From a bacterium (GTDB lineage: Bacteria; CSSED10-310; JAFGSJ01), in NCBI GenBank assembly GCA_016934675.1, contig JAFGSJ010000088.1, positions 1-64,000 on the forward strand: a stretch of 64,000 nucleotides of DNA, in the 5' to 3' direction. A model generated the notes under the pieces. The model ran no database searches and was not told the DNA's origin. It worked only from the letters and a program-made list of their open reading frames with translations. Shown one piece after another: positions 36,757-46,169 of this stretch. Numbering within the stretch: position 1 is the stretch's first letter; each line of letters starts with the position of its first letter. The position numbers and the translations under genes are program-made.

Positions 36757-37386
36757 ATGTTTCGTAAGATTCTGCCCCAGAATGATAGTTTTTTCGACCT
36801 ATTCGAAAAGCATGCGGCTTTGGTCTGTGAAGCGGCGGCATGCTTAAGCCAGATCACGCATAGTAACATGTTCGATCTGGAGAAGAGTGCTTACGTGCTG
36901 GAGCTCGAACATCAGTGTGATGTGATTCTGCATCAGACGATCGATTTGTTGAGAAGGAGTTTCATCACTCCCTTCGAGCGAGAAGAGATACGCAAACTTA
37001 TCTGTACCATGGATGATATTATGGATTTTATCGAGGGAACGGCCAATCGTCTGTCTCTGTTTGAGCTCGAAATACTGCCCGAGGAGTTGAAACAGGCCAG
37101 TGATGTCTTGGTCCAAACTGTCGAGAAGGTCAAAATCCTGGTGAGTCAATTACGTCATCTCAAAAAGGATAACTCTCTTGTTGATTTACTCAAGGAGATT
37201 CATCGCCTCGAAAATGAAGGGGACCGGCTTCATAGGATTGGTTTGGCGGTCCTGTTCAAGAACGAAACCAATCCGATCAGAGTGATCAAGCTTAAGGAAA
37301 TCAACGAAAAGATCGAGCAAGCCATAGACCGGTGCGAGGATGTCGCGAATCTGGTCGAGGGTATTGTTATCGAGCACCAGGGTTAA
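36757..37386 (+). CDS. PhoU-like DUF47 phosphate-transport regulator
   Basis: The 209-residue all-helical protein has the DUF47/PhoU-like three-helix repeat with acidic metal-binding clusters (for example TMDDIMDFIEG and LEIHRLENEGDRLHR, the latter seen as EIHRLENEGDR). Genes of this family almost always sit next to a PiT transporter and are thought to control its activity. Here the PiT gene begins five bases after the stop. The length matches the family. Confidence 0.93.
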   Translation: MFRKILPQNDSFFDLFEKHAALVCEAAACLSQITHSNMFDLEKSAYVLELEHQCDVILHQTIDLLRRSFITPFEREEIRKLICTMDDIMDFIEGTANRLSLFELEILPEELKQASDVLVQTVEKVKILVSQLRHLKKDNSLVDLLKEIHRLENEGDRLHRIGLAVLFKNETNPIRVIKLKEINEKIEQAIDRCEDVANLVEGIVIEHQG

Positions 37387-37391
37387 GGATT

Positions 37392-38390
37392 ATGCTCACG
37401 ATCGTCGTGATCGGTGTCGTTCTAGCTCTTGTCTTCGATTTCTTGAACGGGATGAACGATGCCGCCAATTCCATCGCAACCATTGTCTCGACCCGTGTTT
37501 TACCGCCGCGTTTTGCCGTGGCCTGGGCCGCTTTTTTCAATTTTGTGGCCGTATTTACATTTGGGGTGGGTGTGGCGACGACGATCGGCAAAGGCATTGT
37601 CCGGGCTGAGATCGTCACCCCGATCTTAGTGGTCGGGGCCCTGATCGGAGCCAATATCTGGGTCTATATCTGCACGCATTGGGGCTTGCCTATCAGTGTT
37701 TCGCACGCTTTGATCGGCGGATTGGCCGGGGCAGGCATTGCTCAAGGCGGCTTTCAAAACCTCATTACCAGCGGTATCATCAAAGTTTCACTGTTTATTG
37801 TTATCTCGCCTGTAATCGGTATGATCATTTCCGTACTGCTCATGATCATCATGACCTGGTTGGCAAGTTCCTGGACCAAAGTAAAAGCGGATAAAATATT
37901 CAGAAGACTCCAACTTGTTTCTTCAGCAATATATTCGCTCAGTCATGGGACCAACGATGCCCAGAAAACCATGGGTATCATCGCAGTTCTCCTTTATTCT
38001 GCCGGATTACTGGGCGATACGTTCTACATCCCCTGGGTTGTCATTATCACATGTTATTCTGTCATCGCACTGGGGACATTGACCGGGGGCTGGAAAGTCA
38101 TCCGGACCATGGGCACGAAACTCACAAAACTGCGTCCATTCGGTGGCTTTGTCGCTGAAACATCGGGCGGTATCGCTATTTTTATTGCTTCATTTCTTGG
38201 TATACCGGTCAGTACTACCCATACCATTACCGGCAGTATTGCCGGTGTCGGCATTGTCCAAAATATCGGTACAGTTCGTTGGGGGGTCATTATCCACATT
38301 GTCTGGGCCTGGATTTTCACTATTCCTGCTTCAGCCCTGATCGGCGGTTTGATTTATTATACCTTTAAGGTCCTGTTTGGTGTTTCATGA
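37392..38390 (+). CDS. PiT-family inorganic phosphate transporter
   Basis: The product has 332 residues from the ATG at 37392, just after AAGGATT; an in-frame ATG at 37332 lies inside the upstream gene and is rejected. About ten membrane helices carry the two signature repeats: FDFLNGMNDAANSIAT near the N-terminus and SLSHGTNDAQKTMG in the second half. PiT proteins move metal-phosphate with protons or sodium. It is translated with the DUF47 regulator. Its last 26 bases overlap the 3' end of the convergent acyltransferase gene. Confidence 0.95.
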   Translation: MLTIVVIGVVLALVFDFLNGMNDAANSIATIVSTRVLPPRFAVAWAAFFNFVAVFTFGVGVATTIGKGIVRAEIVTPILVVGALIGANIWVYICTHWGLPISVSHALIGGLAGAGIAQGGFQNLITSGIIKVSLFIVISPVIGMIISVLLMIIMTWLASSWTKVKADKIFRRLQLVSSAIYSLSHGTNDAQKTMGIIAVLLYSAGLLGDTFYIPWVVIITCYSVIALGTLTGGWKVIRTMGTKLTKLRPFGGFVAETSGGIAIFIASFLGIPVSTTHTITGSIAGVGIVQNIGTVRWGVIIHIVWAWIFTIPASALIGGLIYYTFKVLFGVS

Positions 38391-39321
38391 AACACTCTTG
38401 TATGAGCAGACCGGGTTGAAAACTGTCCCAGAAGTGCCAGGTATCAGGCTGTTCGAGTATCCGGGTTTCGAGAAAAAACGAGAATTTTCGGGCAAGGTCG
38501 AACAGGGCTGCTTGACCCGTTTCGCTTGTTCGCAGAGCGGGTAAAATGGTGATCCTGAACCGGGTCCCATCAAAAGCAACCTGGGTCGGTAGCAGTGGGG
38601 AACCGATTTTCAAAGCCAGATTATACGGACCCAAAGGGAAGAGGGTTTGTTCATCCAGAAAGGTCAATGGTTCATAGCGACCGACGAATTCACGACCCCC
38701 GATACCATCGCCGTTGAGCATGAGGACATTATTGTCCTGTAACCATTTCATGACTGGCCTTTGAAAGCCATCTACCGCGAACAATCGCACATTTAAACGT
38801 TGTTCCATGCGTTCCCGGTAGCGTAGTTGGACCTTCTGACCGACCCAACTGAGCCCCTGTGTATGACGATAAAAAATCTGTCCCAGGTTGTAGCCAAGTG
38901 CATTTAAATAATACAGGGGAAACTGGACGATACCGACGTGTCCCTGGATCAGAATACAACCATGCCCTTCGGCCAGGGCCCGGTCGATATTCTCACGGCC
39001 TTGAATCTCAACTCTGTCATCTAAAAAAGCCTGGTCCAACTTGGGAACAATAAAAGGGAAAAGCGTATTCAGCATGTGTTGCCGAAAAAAACCACGGACC
39101 AGACTCTTGAGTTCTCGCTCGGAATATTCCCCCTTCAGGTGTTTGCCCATAATTTGAATGAGTGACTGTCTTTTTGTCCGTGCAAAAAGATACTGCAGGT
39201 CGCCCATGACCTTGAACACAAGCAGAGACAGACTCACAGGTTGATAAGCCGCGCTCCAGCGCAGGGGAAACCAGACCAGTAAACGCAAAAAGTCACGAAT
39301 AAAGCTTTCATTGATGATCAT
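38365..39321 (-). CDS. LpxL/HtrB-type lipid acyltransferase
   Basis: The 318-residue protein resembles the late lipid A acyltransferases, with an N-terminal hydrophobic segment, the GHVGIVQFP block where the family has H-x4-D/E, a conserved middle region ending in LNGDG, and WHFWDSF near the C-terminus. The catalytic His128 is present but the acidic partner position is Gln133, which may mean changed chemistry or substrate. It is coupled to the radical SAM gene upstream by an ATGA overlap (39318-39321), so it probably acts on the same lipid. It could equally be an acyl-CoA- or ACP-dependent transferase for another lipid. Confidence 0.85.
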   Translation of the reverse strand: MIINESFIRDFLRLLVWFPLRWSAAYQPVSLSLLVFKVMGDLQYLFARTKRQSLIQIMGKHLKGEYSERELKSLVRGFFRQHMLNTLFPFIVPKLDQAFLDDRVEIQGRENIDRALAEGHGCILIQGHVGIVQFPLYYLNALGYNLGQIFYRHTQGLSWVGQKVQLRYRERMEQRLNVRLFAVDGFQRPVMKWLQDNNVLMLNGDGIGGREFVGRYEPLTFLDEQTLFPLGPYNLALKIGSPLLPTQVAFDGTRFRITILPALRTSETGQAALFDLARKFSFFLETRILEQPDTWHFWDSFQPGLLIQECFMKHQTGP

Positions 39322-40811
39322 TGCTTTTTGCCCAAAAGGTGACTCACCAGAGCTTTTACTCTTTTAAATATCCAATATGTTCCGGCGATCAACTGATGAA
39401 AAGGAGGAATGCTGAGCAGATAGACGAGCGGACGCCAGGACAATGCTCCTACAAGACCCAAGGGCACGCCATGATGATACATGAGTAGCAGAATATTACA
39501 ATAGGAAGAACTGTACGCATTGAAGGGACGATGATATCCTTCGAGCAGATGAGGACCGATCTGCTCCTTGGCCTTTTCGGCCAATTCAGTTCCGGGAAAG
39601 AGAACCAGTGAGAAAAGTTGGAGGAAATATGGACGTGGCAGCTTTCGGACCAGTTTGACCGTGGCCAGGCAATCAGCGATCGTTTCAAAGGGATTATCCA
39701 GAATGAAGTCATACAACGGTGGTTCCATTCTATGTTTATATTCTGCCAGCAATTGCGCCGCGTCAAGTATTTTGGTCGTGGCAATCGAGCGGCGATAGAG
39801 TTTTTTGGTCCTCTCGCTGCCCGTCTGAATACCCATTTGCACACTGAACAAACCACAATCGAGCAGTGTTTCCAGTTTTTCACGGGTCAGGGTCAAGGGA
39901 CTGGTCAAGCACCTGAAAGGCAACCCGACCCGCTCATGGTAGAGTTGAGCAAAGTGCTTTAACTGGTCGAGTGGATAAGCAAAGAATGAATCATCTGAAA
40001 GGACCACGGCAGTGATAAACGAGAATGTTTCACGGGCGTAGTGCAACTCGGTGACCAGATGTTCCGGACTCCGGTGTCTGACCTGCCAATCTCCGCCGTA
40101 CAGCTTGCGAAGGGCATTGTTGCAGCAATATGAGCAGTTATAGGGACAGCCACGGCTGGCCATGGTCTGATAATATATGTGTGTGCCCATCTTCCAGATT
40201 GGATTGTGTGTAAACGCCTTTTTCAACAGACCGCTGTCCACCTCAACCAGTGTGTCTTTTTCTGGCCCCAGGAAAAACTGCTTCTCAGGGAAATAATCCG
40301 GAAACGGTATATCATCGAGGTCCACCACAGGCGCTGGTAATGGATTTTTGATCAGAACGTCTTCTTTTTTGAACCAGAAGCCCGGAGTAGTAGTGAAATC
40401 GAAGCCCTGTTCAAGATTATCGAGTAATGCCGGCAGAGATAAATCAGCTTCGCCCAAAGCGACACCATCAGCCCACTGCAGGCACTCTTCGGGTCGAATA
40501 GTCGGATGAATTCCCCCCCAGACAATCGGAGTGGCAAGATTGTTCCTCAGAAACTGGGTAAGTTGGACCATGCGGTCATAGTAGAGGGTCATCAACGACA
40601 TACCGATCAAATCAGCCCTGGTGACGGCAGCATATATTTGTTCGAGTAACAACTGCGGGTATTGATAATCCGGTTTTGGACTGGTTTCAGAATCGCTGTC
40701 ATTCAGGATGATCAGAGTGACTGAATGGCCATGTTTCCGAACAATCGAAACCAGGGTGCGTATTCCAAAAGAGGTAATGTCCGAATACGGTGCAATCAGA
40801 GCTATTTCCAT
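39318..40811 (-). CDS. B12-binding-domain radical SAM protein (copy 1)
   Basis: The 497-residue protein has an N-terminal Rossmann-like cobalamin-binding-type domain (about 1-140; VWGGIHPTIRPEE is a family hallmark). A radical SAM domain follows with C222-x3-C226-x2-C229. The C-terminus (about 430-497) is hydrophobic and basic and probably touches the membrane. Such class B enzymes methylate or rearrange unreactive carbons, often on lipids, antibiotics or pigments. The DxHxxG cobalt-ligand motif is not evident, so cobalamin may bind base-off without His or not at all. It is a paralogue of the next gene (same order of motifs) and is coupled to the acyltransferase. Confidence 0.9.
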   Translation of the reverse strand: MEIALIAPYSDITSFGIRTLVSIVRKHGHSVTLIILNDSDSETSPKPDYQYPQLLLEQIYAAVTRADLIGMSLMTLYYDRMVQLTQFLRNNLATPIVWGGIHPTIRPEECLQWADGVALGEADLSLPALLDNLEQGFDFTTTPGFWFKKEDVLIKNPLPAPVVDLDDIPFPDYFPEKQFFLGPEKDTLVEVDSGLLKKAFTHNPIWKMGTHIYYQTMASRGCPYNCSYCCNNALRKLYGGDWQVRHRSPEHLVTELHYARETFSFITAVVLSDDSFFAYPLDQLKHFAQLYHERVGLPFRCLTSPLTLTREKLETLLDCGLFSVQMGIQTGSERTKKLYRRSIATTKILDAAQLLAEYKHRMEPPLYDFILDNPFETIADCLATVKLVRKLPRPYFLQLFSLVLFPGTELAEKAKEQIGPHLLEGYHRPFNAYSSSYCNILLLMYHHGVPLGLVGALSWRPLVYLLSIPPFHQLIAGTYWIFKRVKALVSHLLGKKQ

Positions 40812-40815
40812 AGGT

Positions 40816-42372
40816 TTACCGGGTCCTGAAAAGGTAACGATTAATCCGTTTGAAATCGCCTCGAATCATGGCCTTTAATCCCTTACCCATGAGAACAATC
40901 GTGTCTCCGAGTCGCATCAGGAATTTGTAAATGGAATTGTCGGTAGGTCGATGCAGTCGTGAAACCAGTTTCATTGAAGCCAACCATCTGATGAAACGAC
41001 GAGGTATCAGCGCCCAATCGCTTAAATAGAAAAGAAAATTTAGATAATTTCCATACGGAGTGTGCAAGTGTTTACGATAGATCTGATTGTGTGCGTCTTG
41101 AATCAAACCTTCTTCATTGGCTTTATGAAAGAGGGCCGTCCCCGGATAAAGAACGAGCGAAGCTCTTTTCAGCCAGAAGGGCCGGGGTAAAGTCAGGACC
41201 AATTCGAGTGTCTCCACAAGTTCCGATGCGGTTTCCCAGGGATTGTCCAGGATAACGTGGTAACAAGGCTCCAGAATACGGTCCCGAGTCGTATTGATCA
41301 AGGCCGTTGCCGTGCGGACGTCTTCATTCGATGATGTCCGATTGTAAAGCTGCCTGATCCGTTCGTTGCCTGTTTGTATGCCCATCTCGACAAAGATCAT
41401 ACCCGCTTCGAGCAGTAAGTGCCATTTTTCCGGCGAGATCGTGGTTGGACTGACCTGTCCATGAAAGGGCAACCCGATCTCGAGCGGAAACCGCTCTGCG
41501 AACTCCTTCAGTTCTTCAAGAGGTCGAGCAGCCAGCGTATCGTCAAAAAAAATAATGGTTTTGACAAAGGGGAAGCGGTCACAGATACTCTTCAATTCTC
41601 CCAGGACATGGCTGATTGAGCGGCGGCGCAAGTATTTCTGAGAACCGGCCATCTGGCGAAGTTGATTGTTGATACAATAGGTGCAACTGAAGGGGCAACC
41701 ACGCTCGGTCATGATATAGTAACCACGATCGAAACCACCTTCGAGATTTGGCCTGATCGGGAAAACCTGTTCGAGAAAACGACTGTCCTGAGGCACAATT
41801 TCCTGGCTGCGCAGGTCCAGGCTGTAATTGTCCTCGGTTGCGAAATCTAAAAAGGGCAAGGAATCAAGATCATGGATCAATGGCGTCTGGCTGTTGCGTT
41901 TCACCTGACCGTTCGTGCGGACCCAGAAATTCGGTGTGTCTTGAACTGCTTGATCAGAGCCTAATCGCTCGATGAACTCGCTGAAGGCCAATTCGCCCTC
42001 GCCGATACAAAGATAATCCACATATTCGATACATTCCTCCGGACAAACGGTCGGATGAACGCCACCCCAGACCAGAGGAATGTCCAGTTGCTGCTGGATA
42101 GCCCGGGTAATCTGGACCGCCCGGTCGAAGTAATTGGTCATGAATGACAGACCGATAATGTCTGCGTTGTGAATATGATTGATTAATGAAGATAAAGTCT
42201 GGGGCGAATATCGGTAAACATGTCCTGCTTTATAGCGGGTCTGCTCGACGCCGCCGGGCAGCAAGTACGTCTGGACTTCATGGCCCTGCTTCTTGAGATA
42301 GGCGGCCAGGCTTCGGACCCCAAGAGCACTGATTTCAGGTGGTGTCGGACTTATGAGTGCGATAACAGCCAC
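40816..42372 (-). CDS. B12-binding-domain radical SAM protein (copy 2)
   Basis: This 518-residue paralogue of the downstream gene has the same architecture: B12-type domain (about 1-140; VWGGVHPTVCPEE) and radical SAM cysteines C226, C230 and C233 in RGCPFSCTYC. Conserved later words are shared by both copies, such as MGIQTGNERIR and LVLYPGT. It starts with GTG, eight bases after AAAGGA, 11 bases downstream of topA, and is followed after four bases by copy 1. Tandem retention suggests two successive or alternative modifications of one substrate. The basic, partly hydrophobic tail again suggests membrane contact. Confidence 0.9.
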   Translation of the reverse strand: MAVIALISPTPPEISALGVRSLAAYLKKQGHEVQTYLLPGGVEQTRYKAGHVYRYSPQTLSSLINHIHNADIIGLSFMTNYFDRAVQITRAIQQQLDIPLVWGGVHPTVCPEECIEYVDYLCIGEGELAFSEFIERLGSDQAVQDTPNFWVRTNGQVKRNSQTPLIHDLDSLPFLDFATEDNYSLDLRSQEIVPQDSRFLEQVFPIRPNLEGGFDRGYYIMTERGCPFSCTYCINNQLRQMAGSQKYLRRRSISHVLGELKSICDRFPFVKTIIFFDDTLAARPLEELKEFAERFPLEIGLPFHGQVSPTTISPEKWHLLLEAGMIFVEMGIQTGNERIRQLYNRTSSNEDVRTATALINTTRDRILEPCYHVILDNPWETASELVETLELVLTLPRPFWLKRASLVLYPGTALFHKANEEGLIQDAHNQIYRKHLHTPYGNYLNFLFYLSDWALIPRRFIRWLASMKLVSRLHRPTDNSIYKFLMRLGDTIVLMGKGLKAMIRGDFKRINRYLFRTR

Positions 42373-42383
42373 ACCGTATTCCT

Positions 42384-44726
42384 TTATTTTTTTCGGGGAG
42401 GCCGCCGCCCCCTTTTAGGTTTCTCCAGAATTTCCAGGCATTGCTCTGCAGTTAATTGTTCCGGATTTGCAACTGATTTCGGGATTTTAGCGTTTTTGTG
42501 TCCATCGGTAATATAGGCCCCCCACCGACCGTTCAGGATCGAGAGGTTCGTCTCGGGAAATTGCTTGATGATTTTTTGACGATCAGCGTCCCTTTTTTCG
42601 AGAAGTTTGGTCCGGGCTTGTTCGAGTGTTATCTCGAAGGGTGAGAGAGGGGCAATGGACACAATGGTTTTATGGGCCTTGACATAAGGACCATAGGGCC
42701 CTTGATGAGCGATGATCTCATGCCCATCCTCATCCTGGCCCAGCTTGCGCGGGAGGCTAAATAGGGCCAGAGCGGCTTCAAATGTTATGCTGTTCAGATC
42801 ATATTCAGCGGGAAGACTGGCAAATTTGGGCTTTTCACTGTCATTTTTGTCACCCAATTGCACATAGAGCCCATAGGGTCCCATTTTGACGGAGACAGGT
42901 TTACCCGTTTTTGGATCAGTGCCTAACAAACGTGAAGGCAGCATTTCCGCACGGGAGACAGTCGCCTTTTTCTCGATGATACTCGTATGGAAAGGTACAT
43001 AAAAATCAGCGATCATTTTTTTCCAGTTTTGTTTACCGGCGGCAATTTCATCGAATTGCTTCTCGATCCTGGCCGTGAATTGATAATCGACGATATCGGG
43101 AAAGTGTTTGACCAGAAAATCATTGACCACGGTCCCAATCAGGGTGGGGACCAGTTTTGATTTTTCGGAACCGACGATTTCATCCTTGATTTCTTCGGTT
43201 ATGGTTTGGTCAACCAAGGTCAGTTGCCGTAACGAGATCGGCCGACCGGGTTTATTTTCGATCACAACATACTCGCGTTCAATGATGGTAGAAATGGTCG
43301 GAGCATAGGTCGAGGGCCGTCCGATCCCGAGCTCTTCCAGCTTTCTGACCAGGGCTGCCTCCGAATAGCGGAAAGGTGGCCGGCTATACCGTTCAAAAGC
43401 TGTCATCACTGAACGTGAAAGGGCATCACCCACATGCAATATCGGCAATTCTGCATCCTTTTGGTCCTCATCACCGTTATCCGTACTCTCTCGATAGGTT
43501 TTTAGAAAGCCGTCAAACACGATGATTTCTCCCCTGGCGATAAAGTGAAGTGACTGGTTCGATACAGCGATAGTGGCTGTGGTCCGGTCCAGAATAGCGT
43601 CGCTCATTTGGGAAGCGATTGCCCGTTTCCAGATCAGTTCATATAAACGTTCTTCGTTTCGATTTTCGCCGGCTTTTAAGACGGTAAAATCAGTCGGACG
43701 AATGGCTTCATGGGCCTCCTGGGCTGAGGCTGATTTGGTTTTATATTGCCGGGTCTGGGCATATTTCTGACCGAATTTCTGCTCGATCTCCTGACGGGCA
43801 CCGTCGAGAGCTGATTGGGCCATCTGGACCGAATCGGTCCGCATATAGGTTATTTTTCCCGTTTCATAAAGACGTTGGGCAATAACCATGGTTTTTTTGA
43901 CGGTAAAACCCAGCTTTCGAGCAGCTTCCTGCTGCAGGGTCGATGTGGTAAAGGGAGGGGCCGGACTTCGCTTGCTTGTTTTTTTCTGCAAGTCTTTGAT
44001 CGAAAACGAAGCCGATCGGCACGATTCCAAAAAAACCCTGACCGCATCAAGGTCTGAGAATTTCTTAGACAGCTCGGCTTGAAATGATCGGCCCTGGGGG
44101 GACTTGAATTCTGCATTCAGCACATATGATACTTCAGGATTGAATGCGTTGATCTCATTTTCCCGGTCAGCGATCAAACGTAGAGCGACCGATTGGACCC
44201 GACCGGCAGAGAGGCCGCGTCGAACTGTTTTCCAGAGCACCGGGGACAATTCATAGCCAACCAGTCGATCGAGTACTCGACGGGCTTGTTGAGCATCGAC
44301 CAGGTCCATGTTTAACACGCGGGGTTTTTCAAATGCCCGGAGAATAGCCTCTTTGGTAATCTCATGGAATACCACCCGCTGGACCTTCTTAGCCTTGGTT
44401 GGTTGTAAAATCTCCATGATATGCCAACCGATGGATTCGCCTTCACGGTCCTCGTCAGTTGCAAGATATAATTGGGTATTGTCCCGATCATAGAGCGTTT
44501 CTATTTCCTTCAAAGCACGAATGGTTTGCTTATTCAGGGAAACCAGATAATCCGGTTCGAATCCCTTCTTGACATCAACCCCGATCTTGGTTTTGGGTAA
44601 ATCCCGAACGTGACCATAGGAGGCCCGCACCGTAAAATCATCGCCGATTATTCGGGCAATCGTGGTTGCCTTGGCTGGGGACTCAACAATTACCAAACTC
44701 TTTGTCGCTTTTTTATGTGAAACCAT
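42384..44726 (-). CDS. topA: DNA topoisomerase I (type IA)
   Basis: TopA relaxes negative supercoils by a single-strand break through a tyrosine link. The 780-residue protein has the TOPRIM domain (Glu15 in ESPAKA; Asp91 and Asp93 in TDEDREGE), and the active-site Tyr in ITYMRTDS (near residue 295). The C-terminus lacks the four-cysteine zinc fingers of E. coli TopA and instead holds Topo_C repeats (GPYGLYVQ, GPYGPYVK, GRWGAYI) and a basic tail. AAGGAAA precedes the ATG, and a good promoter lies upstream. The radical SAM-acyltransferase genes follow closely and may be read through from here. Confidence 0.97.
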   Translation of the reverse strand: MVSHKKATKSLVIVESPAKATTIARIIGDDFTVRASYGHVRDLPKTKIGVDVKKGFEPDYLVSLNKQTIRALKEIETLYDRDNTQLYLATDEDREGESIGWHIMEILQPTKAKKVQRVVFHEITKEAILRAFEKPRVLNMDLVDAQQARRVLDRLVGYELSPVLWKTVRRGLSAGRVQSVALRLIADRENEINAFNPEVSYVLNAEFKSPQGRSFQAELSKKFSDLDAVRVFLESCRSASFSIKDLQKKTSKRSPAPPFTTSTLQQEAARKLGFTVKKTMVIAQRLYETGKITYMRTDSVQMAQSALDGARQEIEQKFGQKYAQTRQYKTKSASAQEAHEAIRPTDFTVLKAGENRNEERLYELIWKRAIASQMSDAILDRTTATIAVSNQSLHFIARGEIIVFDGFLKTYRESTDNGDEDQKDAELPILHVGDALSRSVMTAFERYSRPPFRYSEAALVRKLEELGIGRPSTYAPTISTIIEREYVVIENKPGRPISLRQLTLVDQTITEEIKDEIVGSEKSKLVPTLIGTVVNDFLVKHFPDIVDYQFTARIEKQFDEIAAGKQNWKKMIADFYVPFHTSIIEKKATVSRAEMLPSRLLGTDPKTGKPVSVKMGPYGLYVQLGDKNDSEKPKFASLPAEYDLNSITFEAALALFSLPRKLGQDEDGHEIIAHQGPYGPYVKAHKTIVSIAPLSPFEITLEQARTKLLEKRDADRQKIIKQFPETNLSILNGRWGAYITDGHKNAKIPKSVANPEQLTAEQCLEILEKPKRGRRPPRKK

Positions 44727-44769
44727 GAGCTGTTTCCTTCTGTTTTATGTTTATACTCGTGAAACAGCA

Positions 44770-44798
44770 ATCATAGAATGTCTGAACAGGATTTTCAA
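44770..44798 (-). promoter_or_regulatory. Promoter for topA and possibly the radical SAM operon
   Basis: On the reverse strand TTGAAA (44798-44793) and TATGAT (44775-44770) are 17 bases apart. The -35 falls within a 7-base inverted repeat (CTGAACA/TGTTCAG). Confidence 0.6.
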
Positions 44799-44864
44799 GT
44801 TTGTTCAGAACAGGTCGTTGATTTAGTATCTGGTTTCACAATCTGGCACGTTGACTGGAACAGA

Positions 44865-46094
44865 TCATTTCAACGCTTTTTTTAGTTTGGTTATAATCGT
44901 CTCGGTCTCATTCTTGTCCCCGGCATCTGGGGCCATTTCGAGATATTTATTCAAAAAAGTGATGGCCTCTGTGGGCTCGTTCAATTTGATATAACAGAAA
45001 CCGATCTGTTTATAAGCCAGGACCAGGTTTGGATCGATCATGATCGCTCTCTGAAAAGCATTCAAAGCCAGGTTGTAATTCTGGGCGTTCCATTCCGCCA
45101 CACCTTGATTGTAAAAAGCAGAAGCATCAAGCACACCCTGTTGTTCGAGTGTTGCCAGGATTTCTTTGGCTTTGTCGGCTTGCCCCGTGGCTTGATACAG
45201 GTCAGCCAGCTCGAGCTTCATGATCGTCTCATTCGGCTTGATTGACAGAAATTTCTGACAGTTGGCGATAGCCTGTTCGTAGTTTTTGGTTTCTTTATAG
45301 AGCAGGGTCAACGCTGCGAGAATAGCGGTATTTTCGGCATTGAGCTGCAATTCTTTCGAGAAATACTCGATGGCCAGACTCGTATTGCCCCTTTTCTGGG
45401 CAATCTCACCGAGATAAAAATTCGCATCGATCTGATTGGGATCCAATTCGAGTGATCGTGAAAATGAACCGGTGGCGCCGTCCAAATCGTCCTTCTTGTA
45501 AAGGACCAAGCCTTTTAGGTAATGCAGAGCAGGTTCATCCGGGAATTTTTTCATCTTGTCATCCAGCTCGTGAAGCATATCATCATATTTCTCAAGTTGA
45601 TAGAGATTCTTGACCTCTTCCAGAAAGGCTCTTAATTTTCGCGGGGCCGTGAATTCATCCAACTCTTCCTGTTCGGACTGAATGACCTGATGCGAGAGTA
45701 AAAAATGAAAATAAAGAACACGATCAGCTTGAAAACGAACTTCCGGGATTGAATCCTTCGGACCGAGATTCCTGGTCTCATCCATCTCGATTTCAGCATT
45801 TGCATTTTTTATTTTGATCGAGAACTGTGACAGGTAATAACCTTCTTTTTCAACAGTCAGATTGTATTCTCCGACATCGATGAAGGGCGAAAAGATTTTC
45901 CCCTTTGTATTTGTTTCGAAAGTACGGCCTTGTCCGCCGCGCGAAAAGACCAGGGTTAGCTTGGCTCCATCGACCGGATTACCCTGATCGTCGACAACGA
46001 GTGCATGCATTTTAGCAGTTATTGCCGCTGGTGATTGAGGCACTATTATCCAGAAAAGAATAAGAACAAGTGCACATTGGTAGGTTATTTTCAT
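44865..46094 (-). CDS. Secreted carboxypeptidase-regulatory-like/TPR protein
   Basis: The 409-residue protein has a signal peptide (about 1-24), a carboxypeptidase D-like beta domain (about 27-105; VDDQGNPVDGAKL then DVGEYNLTVEKEGY), and about seven TPR units (150-400). No lipobox is evident, so it is periplasmic or membrane-held by the signal sequence. TPRs should bind a protein partner. It lies 75 bases downstream of the TonB-dependent receptor gene, which has the same type of beta domain, so a shared function in uptake or surface assembly is plausible. GGGAG lies eight bases before the ATG. Confidence 0.85.
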   Translation of the reverse strand: MKITYQCALVLILFWIIVPQSPAAITAKMHALVVDDQGNPVDGAKLTLVFSRGGQGRTFETNTKGKIFSPFIDVGEYNLTVEKEGYYLSQFSIKIKNANAEIEMDETRNLGPKDSIPEVRFQADRVLYFHFLLSHQVIQSEQEELDEFTAPRKLRAFLEEVKNLYQLEKYDDMLHELDDKMKKFPDEPALHYLKGLVLYKKDDLDGATGSFSRSLELDPNQIDANFYLGEIAQKRGNTSLAIEYFSKELQLNAENTAILAALTLLYKETKNYEQAIANCQKFLSIKPNETIMKLELADLYQATGQADKAKEILATLEQQGVLDASAFYNQGVAEWNAQNYNLALNAFQRAIMIDPNLVLAYKQIGFCYIKLNEPTEAITFLNKYLEMAPDAGDKNETETIITKLKKALK

Positions 46095-46117
46095 TTTTAT
46101 CTCCCGTGAAACGGTAC

Positions 46118-46153
46118 AAAGAAAAGGGGGACAGCGCTTTCCCTGTCCCCCTT
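46118..46153 (-). terminator. Rho-independent terminator after the TonB-dependent receptor
   Basis: On the reverse strand a perfect 11-base-pair GC-rich stem (46153-46143 with 46134-46124) with an 8-base loop is followed by TTTTCTTTG. It lies just after the receptor stop and before the TPR gene, so it should end most receptor transcripts or lower expression of the TPR gene. Confidence 0.85.
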
Positions 46154-46169
46154 GATATAATTGTCCTCT

